NCBI GenBank assembly: GCA_012837715.1
Contig: DUQR01000017.1
Coordinates: forward strand, 1 to 42,201
Length of the DNA: 42,201 nucleotides
Direction: 5' to 3'
Source: Bacillota bacterium
GTDB taxonomy: Bacteria; Bacillota; UBA4882; UBA10575
The notes under the pieces are model-generated. The model was not told the origin of the DNA, searched no databases, and was given only the letters and a program-made list of their open reading frames with translations. Both the position numbers and the translations under genes were made by a program. This document shows, in pieces, positions 7,023 to 15,645 of the stretch (position 1 is its first letter; every line of letters starts with the position of its first letter).

Positions 7023-7859
7023 ATGAATCTGGATCTAGTCTTTTTGGACTGGGCGATCATTATTACCTTACTCATCTTTACCTACCGCGGTTTTCGCCAC
7101 GGGTTTGTCCAACAGTTTTTAAGCATCATCGGATCAGTGGTTGCAGTCATTGCTGCTTTCTATTTTTATGGGAAACTGGGAATGATCTTAGCTGCTTGGC
7201 TTCGAATCTCCGAAAATCTGGCCGGGATTCTCGGATTCATCCTCATTGTAATTATCATTAGCGCCGCTGTTGGCCTAAGTGGCAAGAAATGGAAGAAAGC
7301 TACCGATAATTCTTCCATTTCCACACTGGACGGTATCTTCGGCGCGCTTTTTGGCGCCCTGAAAGTATTGATCGTTTGGGTCTTAATCCTCCTGCTCCTT
7401 AGCTCCTTACCGTGGGATTTTATCCAAACACCTTTGCTTGAATCAACGCTGGCCCGGGATGTTTTAAAATTGGCTCCTTGTTTTTATTTTCTTCAGGAAA
7501 AAGCATTACCGGCTGATGTTCCGCGACTCTATTTGACGCCGGAAGGATTGCAGTTTAGAAAGCTTCGCTACGAAGATTTAGATGGCAGCACTTGTATTGC
7601 CTGCGGAGGAGAGGTTCGTTATTTAGGTCCGGCCAAACAAGGCCTTTTTTATTTTCCCCTCTTCCAATGCTCCGTTTGCGAACGCCGCAGTGACGGCTGT
7701 CAAACGTTCGAAGGGTTTCATCTGTATTATGGTCGTTGTCCTTGGGAGGCCCGGACTTTTCCCGACGGAACCAAATGCGAAATTTGGAGCGACCAGCCTC
7801 CGGTTTATCCGGCCAGGATCTGCCCGGTTTGTGGGCAAAGTAATGTGAGCTCCTTTTAA
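7023..7859 (+). CDS. CvpA-family membrane protein with a cysteine-rich C-terminal domain
   Basis: Residues 1-135 match the CvpA family: about four transmembrane helices with the conserved FTYRGFRHGFVQQ segment after the first and TLDGIFGALFGALK before the last. CvpA proteins are linked to colicin V production and envelope homeostasis, but their mechanism is not settled. Unusually, about 140 more residues follow. They contain nine cysteines in a zinc-ribbon-like arrangement (C191/C194, C216/C219, C226, C239, C252, C267/C270, including CIAC, CSVC and CPVC). I choose ATG 7023, 8 nt after GGAGG (7010-7014). The upstream ATG 6993 overlaps zapA's end and lacks a ribosome-binding site. The tail's function is unknown. 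Confidence 0.82.
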   Translation: MNLDLVFLDWAIIITLLIFTYRGFRHGFVQQFLSIIGSVVAVIAAFYFYGKLGMILAAWLRISENLAGILGFILIVIIISAAVGLSGKKWKKATDNSSISTLDGIFGALFGALKVLIVWVLILLLLSSLPWDFIQTPLLESTLARDVLKLAPCFYFLQEKALPADVPRLYLTPEGLQFRKLRYEDLDGSTCIACGGEVRYLGPAKQGLFYFPLFQCSVCERRSDGCQTFEGFHLYYGRCPWEARTFPDGTKCEIWSDQPPVYPARICPVCGQSNVSSF

Positions 7860-7913
7860 AACCGATTTGCCCCGCCCCGTTAATTAAGCTTTGCCCACAG
7901 TAGATCGCTCATG

Positions 7914-8022
7914 CTTTTCCGTTGTAACCATCCCTTACCTGCTCAAGGAGAACACTTTTCCGTTGTAGCCATTAAAAAGGATACCAATACGATATAAACC
8001 AAAGGATAACGAAAAAAAATCC
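7914..8022 (+). repeat. Dispersed palindromic repeat, degenerate copy
   Basis: Two copies of CTTTTCCGTTGTARCC (7914-7929 and 7955-7970) and the following TTAAAAAGGATACCAATAC resemble the element at 29677-29713; 7955-7990 matches it with about four substitutions and one indel. AACCATCCC-TTACC (7926-7938) also recurs at 29567-29581. The trailing ACCAAAGGATAACGAAAA corresponds to the right arm of the larger copy. Confidence 0.6.
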
Positions 8023-8036
8023 GAAAGGGAGGAACC

Positions 8037-10559
8037 ATGAAAAACAGCAAGTTTATCCTTCCCGAATTACTCGCCCCGGCCGGAGATTGGGATACCTTAA
8101 AGGTCGGGGTGGCCGCCGGCGCCGATGCAGTCTACGTCGGAGGGAAATTATTCAGTGCCCGTCAGTCTGCCCCTAATTTTGATGAAGTGGAATTGGCGAA
8201 AGCCGCCGACTATCTTCACCTGCGTGGACGTAAACTGTATGTCACCGTCAATACCCTGATTAAACAGGAAGAAATCGATGGGTTTTTAGAGTATATAAAT
8301 TATCTATCCCAAATTGGGGCCGATGCGGTTATTCTCCAGGATTTAGGGGCCCTGTACCTGATCCGTACCTATTGGCCGCATTTACCGGTTCATGCCAGTA
8401 CCCAAATGACGGTCCACGATGGCACCGGGGTACGGTTTCTCCAAAATCTAGGGGTAGAGCGGGTAATTCTTTCCCGGGAATTAAGCTGGGAAGAGATCAA
8501 AGCCATCCATGAGGCGAATGAGGTCGAACTTGAGGTCTTTGTCCATGGGGCGCTTTGTGTGGCTTACTCCGGCGCCTGTCTCTTCAGCAGTCTAGTAGGT
8601 GGCCGTAGTGGCAACCGGGGGCGCTGCGCGCAACCTTGCCGGCTGACCTATACCTTATTCCGGACCAACAGCAAAGGAAGCCCCGTGTTGGTCTCAGAAC
8701 GGGAAAAACACCTGCTTTCGCCTAAAGATCTGGCACTGATTACGGCGATCCCGGAACTGATCACGGCCGGAGTAAGCTCCTTAAAGATCGAAGGCCGGAT
8801 GAAAGGTCCGGAGTATGTAGGAACCGTTGTCCGTACCTACCGGAAAGCTTTAAACCGTTATGCGGAAGATCCTACCCATTTTCAAATCCATACCGAAGAA
8901 CTGAAAGCATTGGCCAGTGTGTTTAACCGGGGCTTTTCCTCCGGATATTTCCTTGGCGACCTTGGTCCGGAATTAATCAGCCCCGACCGTCCCAACAACC
9001 GGGGACGTTTTATCGGTCGGGTGATAACCTACGATCAAAACAGAAAAAAATGCTTGCTGAAGTTAGAAGAAGACCTGGCGGAAGGGGACGGGGTGGAAGT
9101 CTGGGTTAAAGTCGGCGGCCGAGTCGGAACCATTGTCGAAGATCTAGCGGTCAACGGCAAAAAAGTGGAACAAGCCCGGGCGGGAACAGAAGCGTGGTTT
9201 GCTTTACCGGAACCGGTTAAAGCGGGGGATCGGGTTTTTCTTACCTCCTCGCGTTTTTTAAGCCAAAAAATCCAACAAATGATGCGCAATGATTACCCAG
9301 GCTCCAAACTCCCTTGTGCTTTACGGGTAAAGGTTGCTCCGGAGGAACCCCTGCTTTTGGAGATGGAAGGTTTAGATCAGAAAGTAACGGTTCGGACCAG
9401 CGAAAAAGCACAAGTCGCTACGAAACGTCCGTTAACGGAAGAGGCATTACATAATCACCTGACCCGACTGGGAGAAACCCCCTTCCGCGCCGACCGGATT
9501 GCCACGACGATTAAAGGGAAACCCCTTGTTCCCTATAGTCAGCTGAACCAAGCCCGGAGGGAAGCGGTTCAACTGTTAAGTGAGAAAATCTTGGCCCGCC
9601 ATCACCGGCCAGCCATTGACCTTCGGATCATCAAGGGGGAAGCGGAGCAGGGGAAAAACAGCTACCAACGTTCCGGCCCTTCTTTTCTCACCGTCTTCGC
9701 CGGTAATCTGGACCTCTTAAAAGTAGCTTTGGCCGCCGGAGTAACAAGAGTCATCTTCGGGGGAGAAAGTTTTACCCCCGGTTTTCAATGGACCAGTGAC
9801 ATGTTGGCGGCAGGGGTGGAACTGGCCCGCCGTTTTCGCGCCCAGGCCATAATCGCACTCCCCCGGATTACCCGGGAGCGGGAGAAAAAAAGAGTGCTCA
9901 ACTATATCCGGACCAGCCACGAGCTACGTCCGGACGGGTTTCTCCTTTCCCACTTAGGAAGTTTACAAATAATCCTTACTACTTCAGATTTGCCAATTTA
10001 TGCCAATTATCCCTTTCACTTTTTCAATTCCTTTACCCGAAAAATCTTTGACCAGCAACGCCTCAAAGGGTTTACCCTGTCGCCCGAATTAACCAAAAAA
10101 GAAGTGTTAGCTCTCGTCAACCGCCAGGAATTCAGCCAAGTCGAAGTGGAACTTCTCGTCTTTGGCGCCCTTGAGTTAATGGTCTCCCAGTTTTGCCCAG
10201 TGGGCGCCGGGACCGGAAAGAAGCCACCCCAAACCTGTCCGCGTCCCTGCCGGCAAGGGTCTTATTTCTTACGGGACCGTAAAGCCATTGATTTTCCAGT
10301 GGTCGTTGATGATTTTTGTCGCCTCCACTTATTGAACAGTAGGTATCTTTCGCTCCTCCGTGAACTCGAAGGCCTAAGGAACCAAAAGTTAAGTTTACGT
10401 TTGGAATTACGCCACCAGAACCCGGAAGTAGCCACCAAAGTGATTACCCTTTACCAAAAGGCTTTAGCGGTTGGCGGGACCGAAGAAGACCAGTCCACCC
10501 TAGAAGCAATCTTGGAGCAAGGACTGACTAGAGGCCATTTTTACCGGGGAGTTGAATAA
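8037..10559 (+). CDS. U32 peptidase-family protein, long DUF3656-type
   Basis: U32-family proteins were named as collagenases, but characterised members such as RlhA and TrhP hydroxylate rRNA or tRNA bases. At 840 aa this belongs to the long form. The N-terminal U32 barrel (about 1-300) has ELLAPAGDWDTLKVGVAAGA and the family signature EVFVHGALCVAYSGACLFS, followed by GNRGRCAQPCR, whose cysteines may bind a metal or cluster. A middle DUF3656-like region covers about 330-520, and a second barrel-like domain extends to the C-terminus with cysteines in CPRPCR. The start ATG 8037 has GGGAGG at 8027-8032. RlhA-type 23S rRNA modification is the best guess, not shown. Confidence 0.85.
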   Translation: MKNSKFILPELLAPAGDWDTLKVGVAAGADAVYVGGKLFSARQSAPNFDEVELAKAADYLHLRGRKLYVTVNTLIKQEEIDGFLEYINYLSQIGADAVILQDLGALYLIRTYWPHLPVHASTQMTVHDGTGVRFLQNLGVERVILSRELSWEEIKAIHEANEVELEVFVHGALCVAYSGACLFSSLVGGRSGNRGRCAQPCRLTYTLFRTNSKGSPVLVSEREKHLLSPKDLALITAIPELITAGVSSLKIEGRMKGPEYVGTVVRTYRKALNRYAEDPTHFQIHTEELKALASVFNRGFSSGYFLGDLGPELISPDRPNNRGRFIGRVITYDQNRKKCLLKLEEDLAEGDGVEVWVKVGGRVGTIVEDLAVNGKKVEQARAGTEAWFALPEPVKAGDRVFLTSSRFLSQKIQQMMRNDYPGSKLPCALRVKVAPEEPLLLEMEGLDQKVTVRTSEKAQVATKRPLTEEALHNHLTRLGETPFRADRIATTIKGKPLVPYSQLNQARREAVQLLSEKILARHHRPAIDLRIIKGEAEQGKNSYQRSGPSFLTVFAGNLDLLKVALAAGVTRVIFGGESFTPGFQWTSDMLAAGVELARRFRAQAIIALPRITREREKKRVLNYIRTSHELRPDGFLLSHLGSLQIILTTSDLPIYANYPFHFFNSFTRKIFDQQRLKGFTLSPELTKKEVLALVNRQEFSQVEVELLVFGALELMVSQFCPVGAGTGKKPPQTCPRPCRQGSYFLRDRKAIDFPVVVDDFCRLHLLNSRYLSLLRELEGLRNQKLSLRLELRHQNPEVATKVITLYQKALAVGGTEEDQSTLEAILEQGLTRGHFYRGVE

Positions 10560-10565
10560 TAATGA

Positions 10566-10594
10566 TTTACACATCTTTTGAACTATGATAAAAT
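10566..10594 (+). promoter_or_regulatory. Promoter of rpsO
   Basis: TTTACA (10566-10571) and TAAAAT (10589-10594) with 17-bp spacing stand directly after the U32 gene. Confidence 0.7.
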
Positions 10595-10601
10595 TTATTC
10601 T

Positions 10602-10711
10602 GTAGTTTAGGGCACTACGCCCTAACAAATGTCAAGCCACCCCTTTCTGGGATAACCGTTTCCTCCGGCGGTGTTCTCGGATTGGAGGGCAAGTAATAGT
10701 AAGGAGGTGAA
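10602..10711 (+). promoter_or_regulatory. Possible S15 autoregulatory leader
   Basis: The roughly 110-nt untranslated leader before rpsO has a hairpin AGGGCACTACGCCCT and then CCTCCGG/TTGGAGGG elements able to pair. S15 often represses its own mRNA through structured leaders in bacteria. No match to a named leader class could be confirmed by eye. Confidence 0.35.
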
Positions 10712-10715
10712 ACCA

Positions 10716-10982
10716 GTGCTGGATCTAGAAAAAAAAGCGGAAATTATTCAGAAATACCGGATTCATGAAGGTGATACCGGCTCACCCGAAGTACAAATCG
10801 CTATTCTTACGGAAAGAATAAATTACCTTACCGAGCACTTAAAGGTTCACAAAAAGGACCACCACTCGCGTCGGGGTTTATTAAAAATGGTCGGTCAGCG
10901 TAGAGGTTTACTCAATTATCTCTACAAGACCGACATTCAGCGTTATCGTTCAATCATTGAACGTCTTGGGTTACGCAAATAA
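10716..10982 (+). CDS. rpsO: 30S ribosomal protein S15
   Basis: S15 binds 16S rRNA early in assembly of the 30S platform. The product is 88 aa, the normal size. It has the conserved [19 protein letters not shown], the rRNA-binding [11 protein letters not shown] and the closing [13 protein letters not shown]. The start is GTG 10716, 8 nt behind AAGGAGG (10701-10707); the upstream in-frame ATG 10671 would add 15 unconserved residues within the leader. pnp follows, the classical rpsO-pnp pair, with a terminator-like hairpin between them. Confidence 0.96.
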   Translation: MLDLEKKAEIIQKYRIHEGDTGSPEVQIAILTERINYLTEHLKVHKKDHHSRRGLLKMVGQRRGLLNYLYKTDIQRYRSIIERLGLRK

Positions 10983-10983
10983 G

Positions 10984-11017
10984 AAAAGGAAGCGGGGGCT
11001 ACCCGCTTTTCTTTCTG
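10984..11017 (+). terminator. Terminator between rpsO and pnp
   Basis: A GCGGG/CCCGC stem extended by AAAAG/CTTTT is followed by CTTTCTGT. It probably reduces readthrough to pnp. Confidence 0.65.
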
Positions 11018-11098
11018 TATTTGGTCATAATAATAAAAAAATGTTTACCATGCCTCCGGTGGTTATCGGAGCAAGGTAGAAAGGGGGTTTTCCTTTAA

Positions 11099-13201
11099 TT
11101 GAAGAAATACCAAATTAACTTGGCCGGTCGCCCTTTAAGCGTTGAGATTGGGAAAGTGGCTAAACAAGCCAATGGCGCGGCCCTAGTCAGGTACGGCGAT
11201 ACAGTTGTTTTGGTCACTGCTGTCGTCTCGGCTCAACCCCGTGAAGGGATCGATTTTTTCCCACTCTTAGTGGACTATGAAGAAAGGCTTTATGCCGTGG
11301 GCAAAATTCCCGGTAGTTTTCTCCGGCGGGAAGGACGTCCCACCGAAAGCGCAATCCTGGCTGCCCGGACCATTGACCGGCCGATCCGGCCTTTATTCCC
11401 CAAGGGTTTTCGTAATGATGTCCAGGTGGTGGCCACCGTTTTATCGGTGGATCCGGATAATCCTACCGATACCACAGCGATGATCGGTGCTTCCATTGCC
11501 CTTTCCATCTCAGAGATTCCTTTCCAGGGACCGGTCGCCGGCGTCCACGTCGGACGGGTAGACGGTCAATTAGTGATCAATCCCACTTTACAACAGGCAG
11601 AAAAGAGTGACCTGGATGTGATTATCGCCGGGACCAAGGACGCCATTATGATGGTAGAAGCAGGTGCCAAAGAAGTTCCGGAAGAAGAGATCTTAGAGGC
11701 CATTCTTTTCGGTCATGAAGAGGTTAAAAAACTGGTGGCTTTCCAAGAGGAGATCAAAGCTGAAATCGGCAAACCACCAATCGAAGTCGAACCCTACGAG
11801 CCCGATCCACAGATTGTTGCCGCCGTAAAAGAGTACTGCAGTGAGCAGCTAACGGTAGCCTTACGCACCGGTGACAAATTGGAAAGAGAAAGCCGGGTGG
11901 ATCAGCTTAAAGAAGAAACCCATCACTACCTCGCCGAACAATTAGGCGAAGAAGACTATGCCGCAAAAGCCCGTGACATCAGTGAAGCCCTTGATAGTCT
12001 AATCAAACAAGAGGTCCGTCGGATGATTGTGGAAGATAAGATTCGGGTTGACGGCCGGGCTTTGGACGAAATACGTCCCATCAGTTGTGAAGTAGGAGTT
12101 TTACCCCGTGCCCATGGTTCCGGTCTTTTTACCCGTGGACAAACACAGGTGCTCTCTACCGTCACGCTCGGACGGGTCAGTGAAGAGCAGATCCTCGACG
12201 GGTTGAATGATGAGGATACCAAACGCTACATCCATCACTATAATTTTCCCGCTTTTAGCGTGGGTGAAGTCAAACCGGTCCGCGGCCCCGGTCGGCGGGA
12301 GATTGGCCACGGCGCCTTAGCCGAAAGGGCGCTCGCCCCCATGATTCCATCGGAAGAAGAGTTTCCCTATACCATCCGGGTTGTTTCAGAAGTCTTGGAA
12401 TCAAATGGTTCGACTTCCCAGGCCAGTATTTGCGGGAGCACATTAGCATTAATGGATGCCGGCGTGCCGATTAAAAAACCCGTCGCCGGGGTAGCCATGG
12501 GGTTAGTCAAATATGAGGAGCAAATTTGTGTCCTCTCCGACATCCAAGGGCTGGAAGACCATCTGGGTGATATGGACTTTAAGGTGGCCGGAACAAAAGA
12601 AGGGGTCACTGCCATTCAAATGGACATGAAAATATCCGGCATTTCCAAGGAAATCCTCCAGCAAGCCCTGGCCCAAGCACGAGAAGGACGGTTATTCATC
12701 CTCGACAAAATGCTGGCGGTGATCGATCAACCGCGAGCTGATCTTTCCCCATACGCGCCACGGATGATCACCTTCGAAATTGACCCGGATAAGATCCGCG
12801 ATGTGATTGGACCAGGCGGGAAAATGATTCGGAAGATCATTGAAGAAACCGGCGTTGACATTGATATTGAAGACGATGGCCGGGTCTTCATCACCTCCGT
12901 GGACAGCACTGCCGGCGAAAAAGCGAGAGCGATTATTGAACGGTTAACCAGTGACGTGGAAGTAGGTAAAACCTATTTAGGAAAAGTAGTAAGGTTGATG
13001 AATTTTGGCGCCTTTGTCGAAATTTTGCCTGGTAAAGAAGGTTTGGTCCACATTTCCCAACTGGATAAAGAGCGAGTGGCGAAAGTAGAAGACGTGGTTC
13101 ATGTTGGTGACGAAATTTTGGTAAAAGTCATTGAAATCGATAAACTCGGCCGTATTAATCTCTCCCGAAAAGCACTCCTGCTTGAACAGGGGCGAAGCTA
13201 A
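11099..13201 (+). CDS. pnp: Polyribonucleotide nucleotidyltransferase (PNPase)
   Basis: PNPase degrades RNA 3' to 5' by phosphorolysis and takes part in mRNA turnover. At 700 aa it has the full set of domains: first RNase PH domain (about 1-215), helical linker, second RNase PH domain (about 310-540, with [19 protein letters not shown]), a KH domain (about 555-615, [16 protein letters not shown]) and an S1 domain (about 620-690). The start TTG 11099 lies 11 nt after AAGGGGG (11081-11087), slightly long. A small hairpin (TGCCTCCG with CGGAGCA, 11050-11073) is in the leader; in many bacteria PNPase autoregulates through its 5' hairpin. Confidence 0.96.
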   Translation: MKKYQINLAGRPLSVEIGKVAKQANGAALVRYGDTVVLVTAVVSAQPREGIDFFPLLVDYEERLYAVGKIPGSFLRREGRPTESAILAARTIDRPIRPLFPKGFRNDVQVVATVLSVDPDNPTDTTAMIGASIALSISEIPFQGPVAGVHVGRVDGQLVINPTLQQAEKSDLDVIIAGTKDAIMMVEAGAKEVPEEEILEAILFGHEEVKKLVAFQEEIKAEIGKPPIEVEPYEPDPQIVAAVKEYCSEQLTVALRTGDKLERESRVDQLKEETHHYLAEQLGEEDYAAKARDISEALDSLIKQEVRRMIVEDKIRVDGRALDEIRPISCEVGVLPRAHGSGLFTRGQTQVLSTVTLGRVSEEQILDGLNDEDTKRYIHHYNFPAFSVGEVKPVRGPGRREIGHGALAERALAPMIPSEEEFPYTIRVVSEVLESNGSTSQASICGSTLALMDAGVPIKKPVAGVAMGLVKYEEQICVLSDIQGLEDHLGDMDFKVAGTKEGVTAIQMDMKISGISKEILQQALAQAREGRLFILDKMLAVIDQPRADLSPYAPRMITFEIDPDKIRDVIGPGGKMIRKIIEETGVDIDIEDDGRVFITSVDSTAGEKARAIIERLTSDVEVGKTYLGKVVRLMNFGAFVEILPGKEGLVHISQLDKERVAKVEDVVHVGDEILVKVIEIDKLGRINLSRKALLLEQGRS

Positions 13202-13204
13202 CCC

Positions 13205-13238
13205 AGAACCGAGAGGAACTTCTCGGTTCTTTTTTTAT
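13205..13238 (+). terminator. Intrinsic terminator after pnp
   Basis: The stem AGAACCGAGA with TCTCGGTTCT and a run of seven T residues end the pnp transcript. Confidence 0.93.
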
Positions 13239-13325
13239 GCACAAAAGGACAAAGGCCTCTCATATACTGTTCTAGACGGGAAGCAATAATGATCTTAAGC
13301 AGCGCTTTGTTTACAATATGTAGTG

Positions 13326-13354
13326 TTTAACTTAAATCAGACGATCAAGATAAT
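13326..13354 (+). promoter_or_regulatory. Weak promoter candidate before the small membrane ORF
   Basis: TTTAAC (13326-13331) and GATAAT (13349-13354) have 17-bp spacing. The -35 match is poor. Confidence 0.3.
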
Positions 13355-13409
13355 GTATGGGGATGATTAACGCCGAAAGCCTAAATATAAAAAGAGAGGA
13401 GGAAGGATC

Positions 13410-13580
13410 ATATATTCCTTATTCCACCTTAAACGGTACGGACGGATTCTTCTCCTGGGGATCACCTTTGTTTCTTTAATCAAATGCCTGCTTTTCCCTA
13501 CGGCATTAGATGTGTTAATCTTAGTGGGACTACTCTTTCTCTCCGGCCTCGTGGTCCTGGGGAACGGTAAAGGTCTCTAA
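13410..13580 (+). CDS. Possible small two-helix membrane protein with a non-canonical start
   Basis: An open frame of 56 codons follows a strong Shine-Dalgarno (AGAGGAGG, 13395-13402). It encodes a basic patch (HLKRYGR), a hydrophobic segment (ILLLGITFVSLI), a turn (KCLLFPTALD) and a second one (VLILVGLLFLSGLVVLG). No ATG, GTG or TTG occurs in frame at the right distance. ATA 13410 (7 nt spacing) or ATC 13407 would have to serve, or a sequencing error has removed the start. I recognise no family. The good ribosome-binding site and two helices in one frame favour a real gene; the start codon argues against. Confidence 0.4.
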   Translation: MYSLFHLKRYGRILLLGITFVSLIKCLLFPTALDVLILVGLLFLSGLVVLGNGKGL

Positions 13581-13639
13581 ATTTTTTTTGCCCTTCACAT
13601 GGTAATATTTGGCATTTTACCTTTTTTTAATAAAATCTC

Positions 13640-13668
13640 TTGACAAATCCATTAATTTGGGGCATGAT
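13640..13668 (+). promoter_or_regulatory. Promoter of mraZ and the division cluster
   Basis: TTGACA (13640-13645) with CATGAT (13663-13668) at 17 bp lies just before the MraZ-type repeats. The -10 is imperfect. Confidence 0.65.
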
Positions 13669-13687
13669 GGATAATACAGAGACAAAG

Positions 13688-13712
13688 TGGAGTGAAATGG
13701 AGTGAAATGGAG
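13688..13712 (+). promoter_or_regulatory. MraZ operator repeats
   Basis: Three direct TGGAG repeats at 13688, 13698 and 13708 recur every 10 bp, one helical turn. This matches the arrangement of MraZ-binding repeats upstream of mraZ in other bacteria and predicts autorepression of the cluster. Confidence 0.8.
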
Positions 13713-13729
13713 AAGAGGGTGAATTGGTC

Positions 13730-14161
13730 TTGTTTATGGGGGAATTCCTGCATTCCTTAGATGATAAGGGACGACTTATTATCCCCGCCAAACTTCGGGA
13801 AGGACTGGGGGAGAAGTTTATTCTCACCCGTGGACTTGACCGTTCACTTTTTGTTTACCCTTTATCCGAGTGGGAGAATATAGAGGAAAGAATGAAAGCC
13901 TTACCAACGACTCAGGCTGATGCCCGTGCTTTTGTCCGGATGTTCTTTTCCGGGGCTATTGAATGCGAACCGGACAAGCAATGGCGCATCACCATCCCGA
14001 CTAATCTGCGCACCCATGCCCGCATCGATAAAGACCTTTATATTCTCGGTGTTTCCACCAGGATTGAGATCTGGTCGCGAGAGGTTTGGGAAGAATATTC
14101 GAGCCAAGCGGAAGAATCCTACGAAACTTTGGCCGAAAAAATTGTTGGTCTTGGGATATAG
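13730..14161 (+). CDS. mraZ: Transcriptional regulator MraZ
   Basis: MraZ is a ring-forming DNA-binding protein that represses its own division and cell-wall operon. The product has 143 aa with two SpoVT/AbrB-like halves, each with the conserved D-K-x-R or W-R-I pattern (DDKGRLIIPAKLRE near residue 12 and DKQWRITIPTNLR near residue 85). I start at TTG 13730 because it gives the usual MFMGE opening and a 10-nt spacing to AGAGGG. TTG 13724 and ATG 13736 are alternatives. Three TGGAG repeats lie just upstream. Confidence 0.93.
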   Translation: MFMGEFLHSLDDKGRLIIPAKLREGLGEKFILTRGLDRSLFVYPLSEWENIEERMKALPTTQADARAFVRMFFSGAIECEPDKQWRITIPTNLRTHARIDKDLYILGVSTRIEIWSREVWEEYSSQAEESYETLAEKIVGLGI

Positions 14162-14172
14162 GACGGTAGCCG

Positions 14173-15114
14173 ATGGAAGAAGTCAAACATCAACCGGTAA
14201 TGCCAAAGGAAGTATTAGCATATCTCAACCCGCAACCGGGCGAAGTTATCGTCGATGGGACGATAGGTTTGGGGGGACATGCCCAATTAATTGCTACCCG
14301 GTTAGGCCCAACGGGAGTGCTCATTGGTATTGATCAGGACCCGGCGGCGCTGACCATCGCCCGCGAGAACCTGGCTTTTTTTTCCGGAAAACTAGTGCTG
14401 TTCCATGATAACTTTGAAAACATCGGGTCCTTACTCCTCAAATCTTTTCCCCAGGGCGTCAATGGTCTGCTTCTGGATCTGGGTGTTTCATCGCTCCAAC
14501 TTGACCGCGGGGAAAGGGGGTTCTCCTATCAACAGGATGCCCCTTTGGATATGCGGATGAACCCGGAGCAAAGTCTGTCCGCCGCCGATGTGGTTAACAC
14601 CTTTTCCCGGGAAGATTTAACCGACATTATCCGGGAATATGGTGAAGAAAGGTGGGCGAGCCGAATCGCCCAATTTATCGTGGAACAAAGAAGAAATAAA
14701 CCTTTGGTTACCACTGGCCAATTAGTAGAGGTGATCAAAGCAGCGATTCCCGCTGGTGCGCGGCGGACAGGACCTCATCCGGCGCGTCGCACCTTCCAAG
14801 CGATTCGGATCGCTGTAAACCGCGAATTAGATGTTCTTACGAAAGGACTTCATGAAGGGATTACCGCTTTAAAACCCGGCGGACGTATCGTGGTGATTAG
14901 TTTCCATTCTTTAGAAGACCGTATTGTCAAAAAAACCTTCCGTCAGTGGGCAAAAGCTTGTCATTGTCCTCCAGAATTCCCCATCTGTCAGTGCGGGGGA
15001 AAACCGGAACTAAAAATATTAACCGCCCATCCGGTGCTGCCCACCACTGAAGAGAGTCAGCGGAATCCAAGAAGTAGGAGCGCCAAACTTAGAGCCGCTT
15101 CTAGACTGGTCTAG
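14173..15114 (+). CDS. rsmH: 16S rRNA (cytosine1402-N4)-methyltransferase
   Basis: RsmH (MraW) methylates C1402 in the 30S decoding centre. At 313 aa it has normal length. It opens with HQPVMPKEVLAYL, then the SAM-binding GTIGLGGHA and IGIDQDPAAL. The characteristic LLLDLGVSSLQLDRGERGFS, the HPARRTFQAIRIAVNREL insert and the SFHSLEDRIVKKTF motif follow. The ATG at 14173 lies 11 bp after mraZ with only a weak purine stretch. Position and order match the standard mraZ-rsmH-ftsL arrangement. Confidence 0.96.
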   Translation: MEEVKHQPVMPKEVLAYLNPQPGEVIVDGTIGLGGHAQLIATRLGPTGVLIGIDQDPAALTIARENLAFFSGKLVLFHDNFENIGSLLLKSFPQGVNGLLLDLGVSSLQLDRGERGFSYQQDAPLDMRMNPEQSLSAADVVNTFSREDLTDIIREYGEERWASRIAQFIVEQRRNKPLVTTGQLVEVIKAAIPAGARRTGPHPARRTFQAIRIAVNRELDVLTKGLHEGITALKPGGRIVVISFHSLEDRIVKKTFRQWAKACHCPPEFPICQCGGKPELKILTAHPVLPTTEESQRNPRSRSAKLRAASRLV

Positions 15115-15136
15115 GTTAGGAAAGGAGCGCATACAA

Positions 15137-15625
15137 ATGGTAAGGGCAAGCGCGAAAAAGTTAACACCGGAATCTCCTGCCCCCGTCCGAACAAAAAAAG
15201 TAAAAAAGGTTGTCATTAATCTAGAAAAAGTCCGCTGGTTTCTACGGATTGGTGGCTTATTGGTTGTATTAACAATGGCCAATGCCTCTATTCAAGCCTT
15301 GGTGGCGCAAACCCAATATCAACTCGCTGATCTCCAAGCCGAACTGAAAACAGTGGATCATCAGATTGGTTGGCTCCAATGGGAACTGGCCAGTCGGGTC
15401 GCTCCACAACAACTGGCCAGACAGGCATTGAAAGGAAAAACGCGAGGGGATGTCGAAAGAACCGATGATGCCCTAAGCCAACTTACGCCCAATCTAGTCC
15501 TTCCACCTTCCATTTTGATTGTGGATCCAGCCACCACACCCACCGGAAATAAAGTCACGGCAAAGCTTCATGATTTGTTGGCCGGAGTCGGGCGTACCAT
15601 GGCCAAAGGAGCGTTATCCGAGTGA
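15137..15625 (+). CDS. ftsL: FtsL-like cell division protein
   Basis: FtsL is a small bitopic membrane protein that joins FtsB/DivIC and DivIB/FtsQ and helps activate septal peptidoglycan synthesis. The product is 162 aa. It has a basic cytoplasmic N-terminus (KKVKKVVINLEKVR), one membrane segment (about 33-52) and an extracytoplasmic coiled coil (about 55-95: QTQYQLADLQAELKTVDHQI). The low-complexity C-terminal third is longer than in typical FtsL. It starts at ATG 15137 behind AAAGGAG. Assignment relies on topology and on its place between rsmH and the PBP gene. Confidence 0.82.
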   Translation: MVRASAKKLTPESPAPVRTKKVKKVVINLEKVRWFLRIGGLLVVLTMANASIQALVAQTQYQLADLQAELKTVDHQIGWLQWELASRVAPQQLARQALKGKTRGDVERTDDALSQLTPNLVLPPSILIVDPATTPTGNKVTAKLHDLLAGVGRTMAKGALSE

Positions 15626-15645
15626 AAAATTAGGGAGGTATCCGG

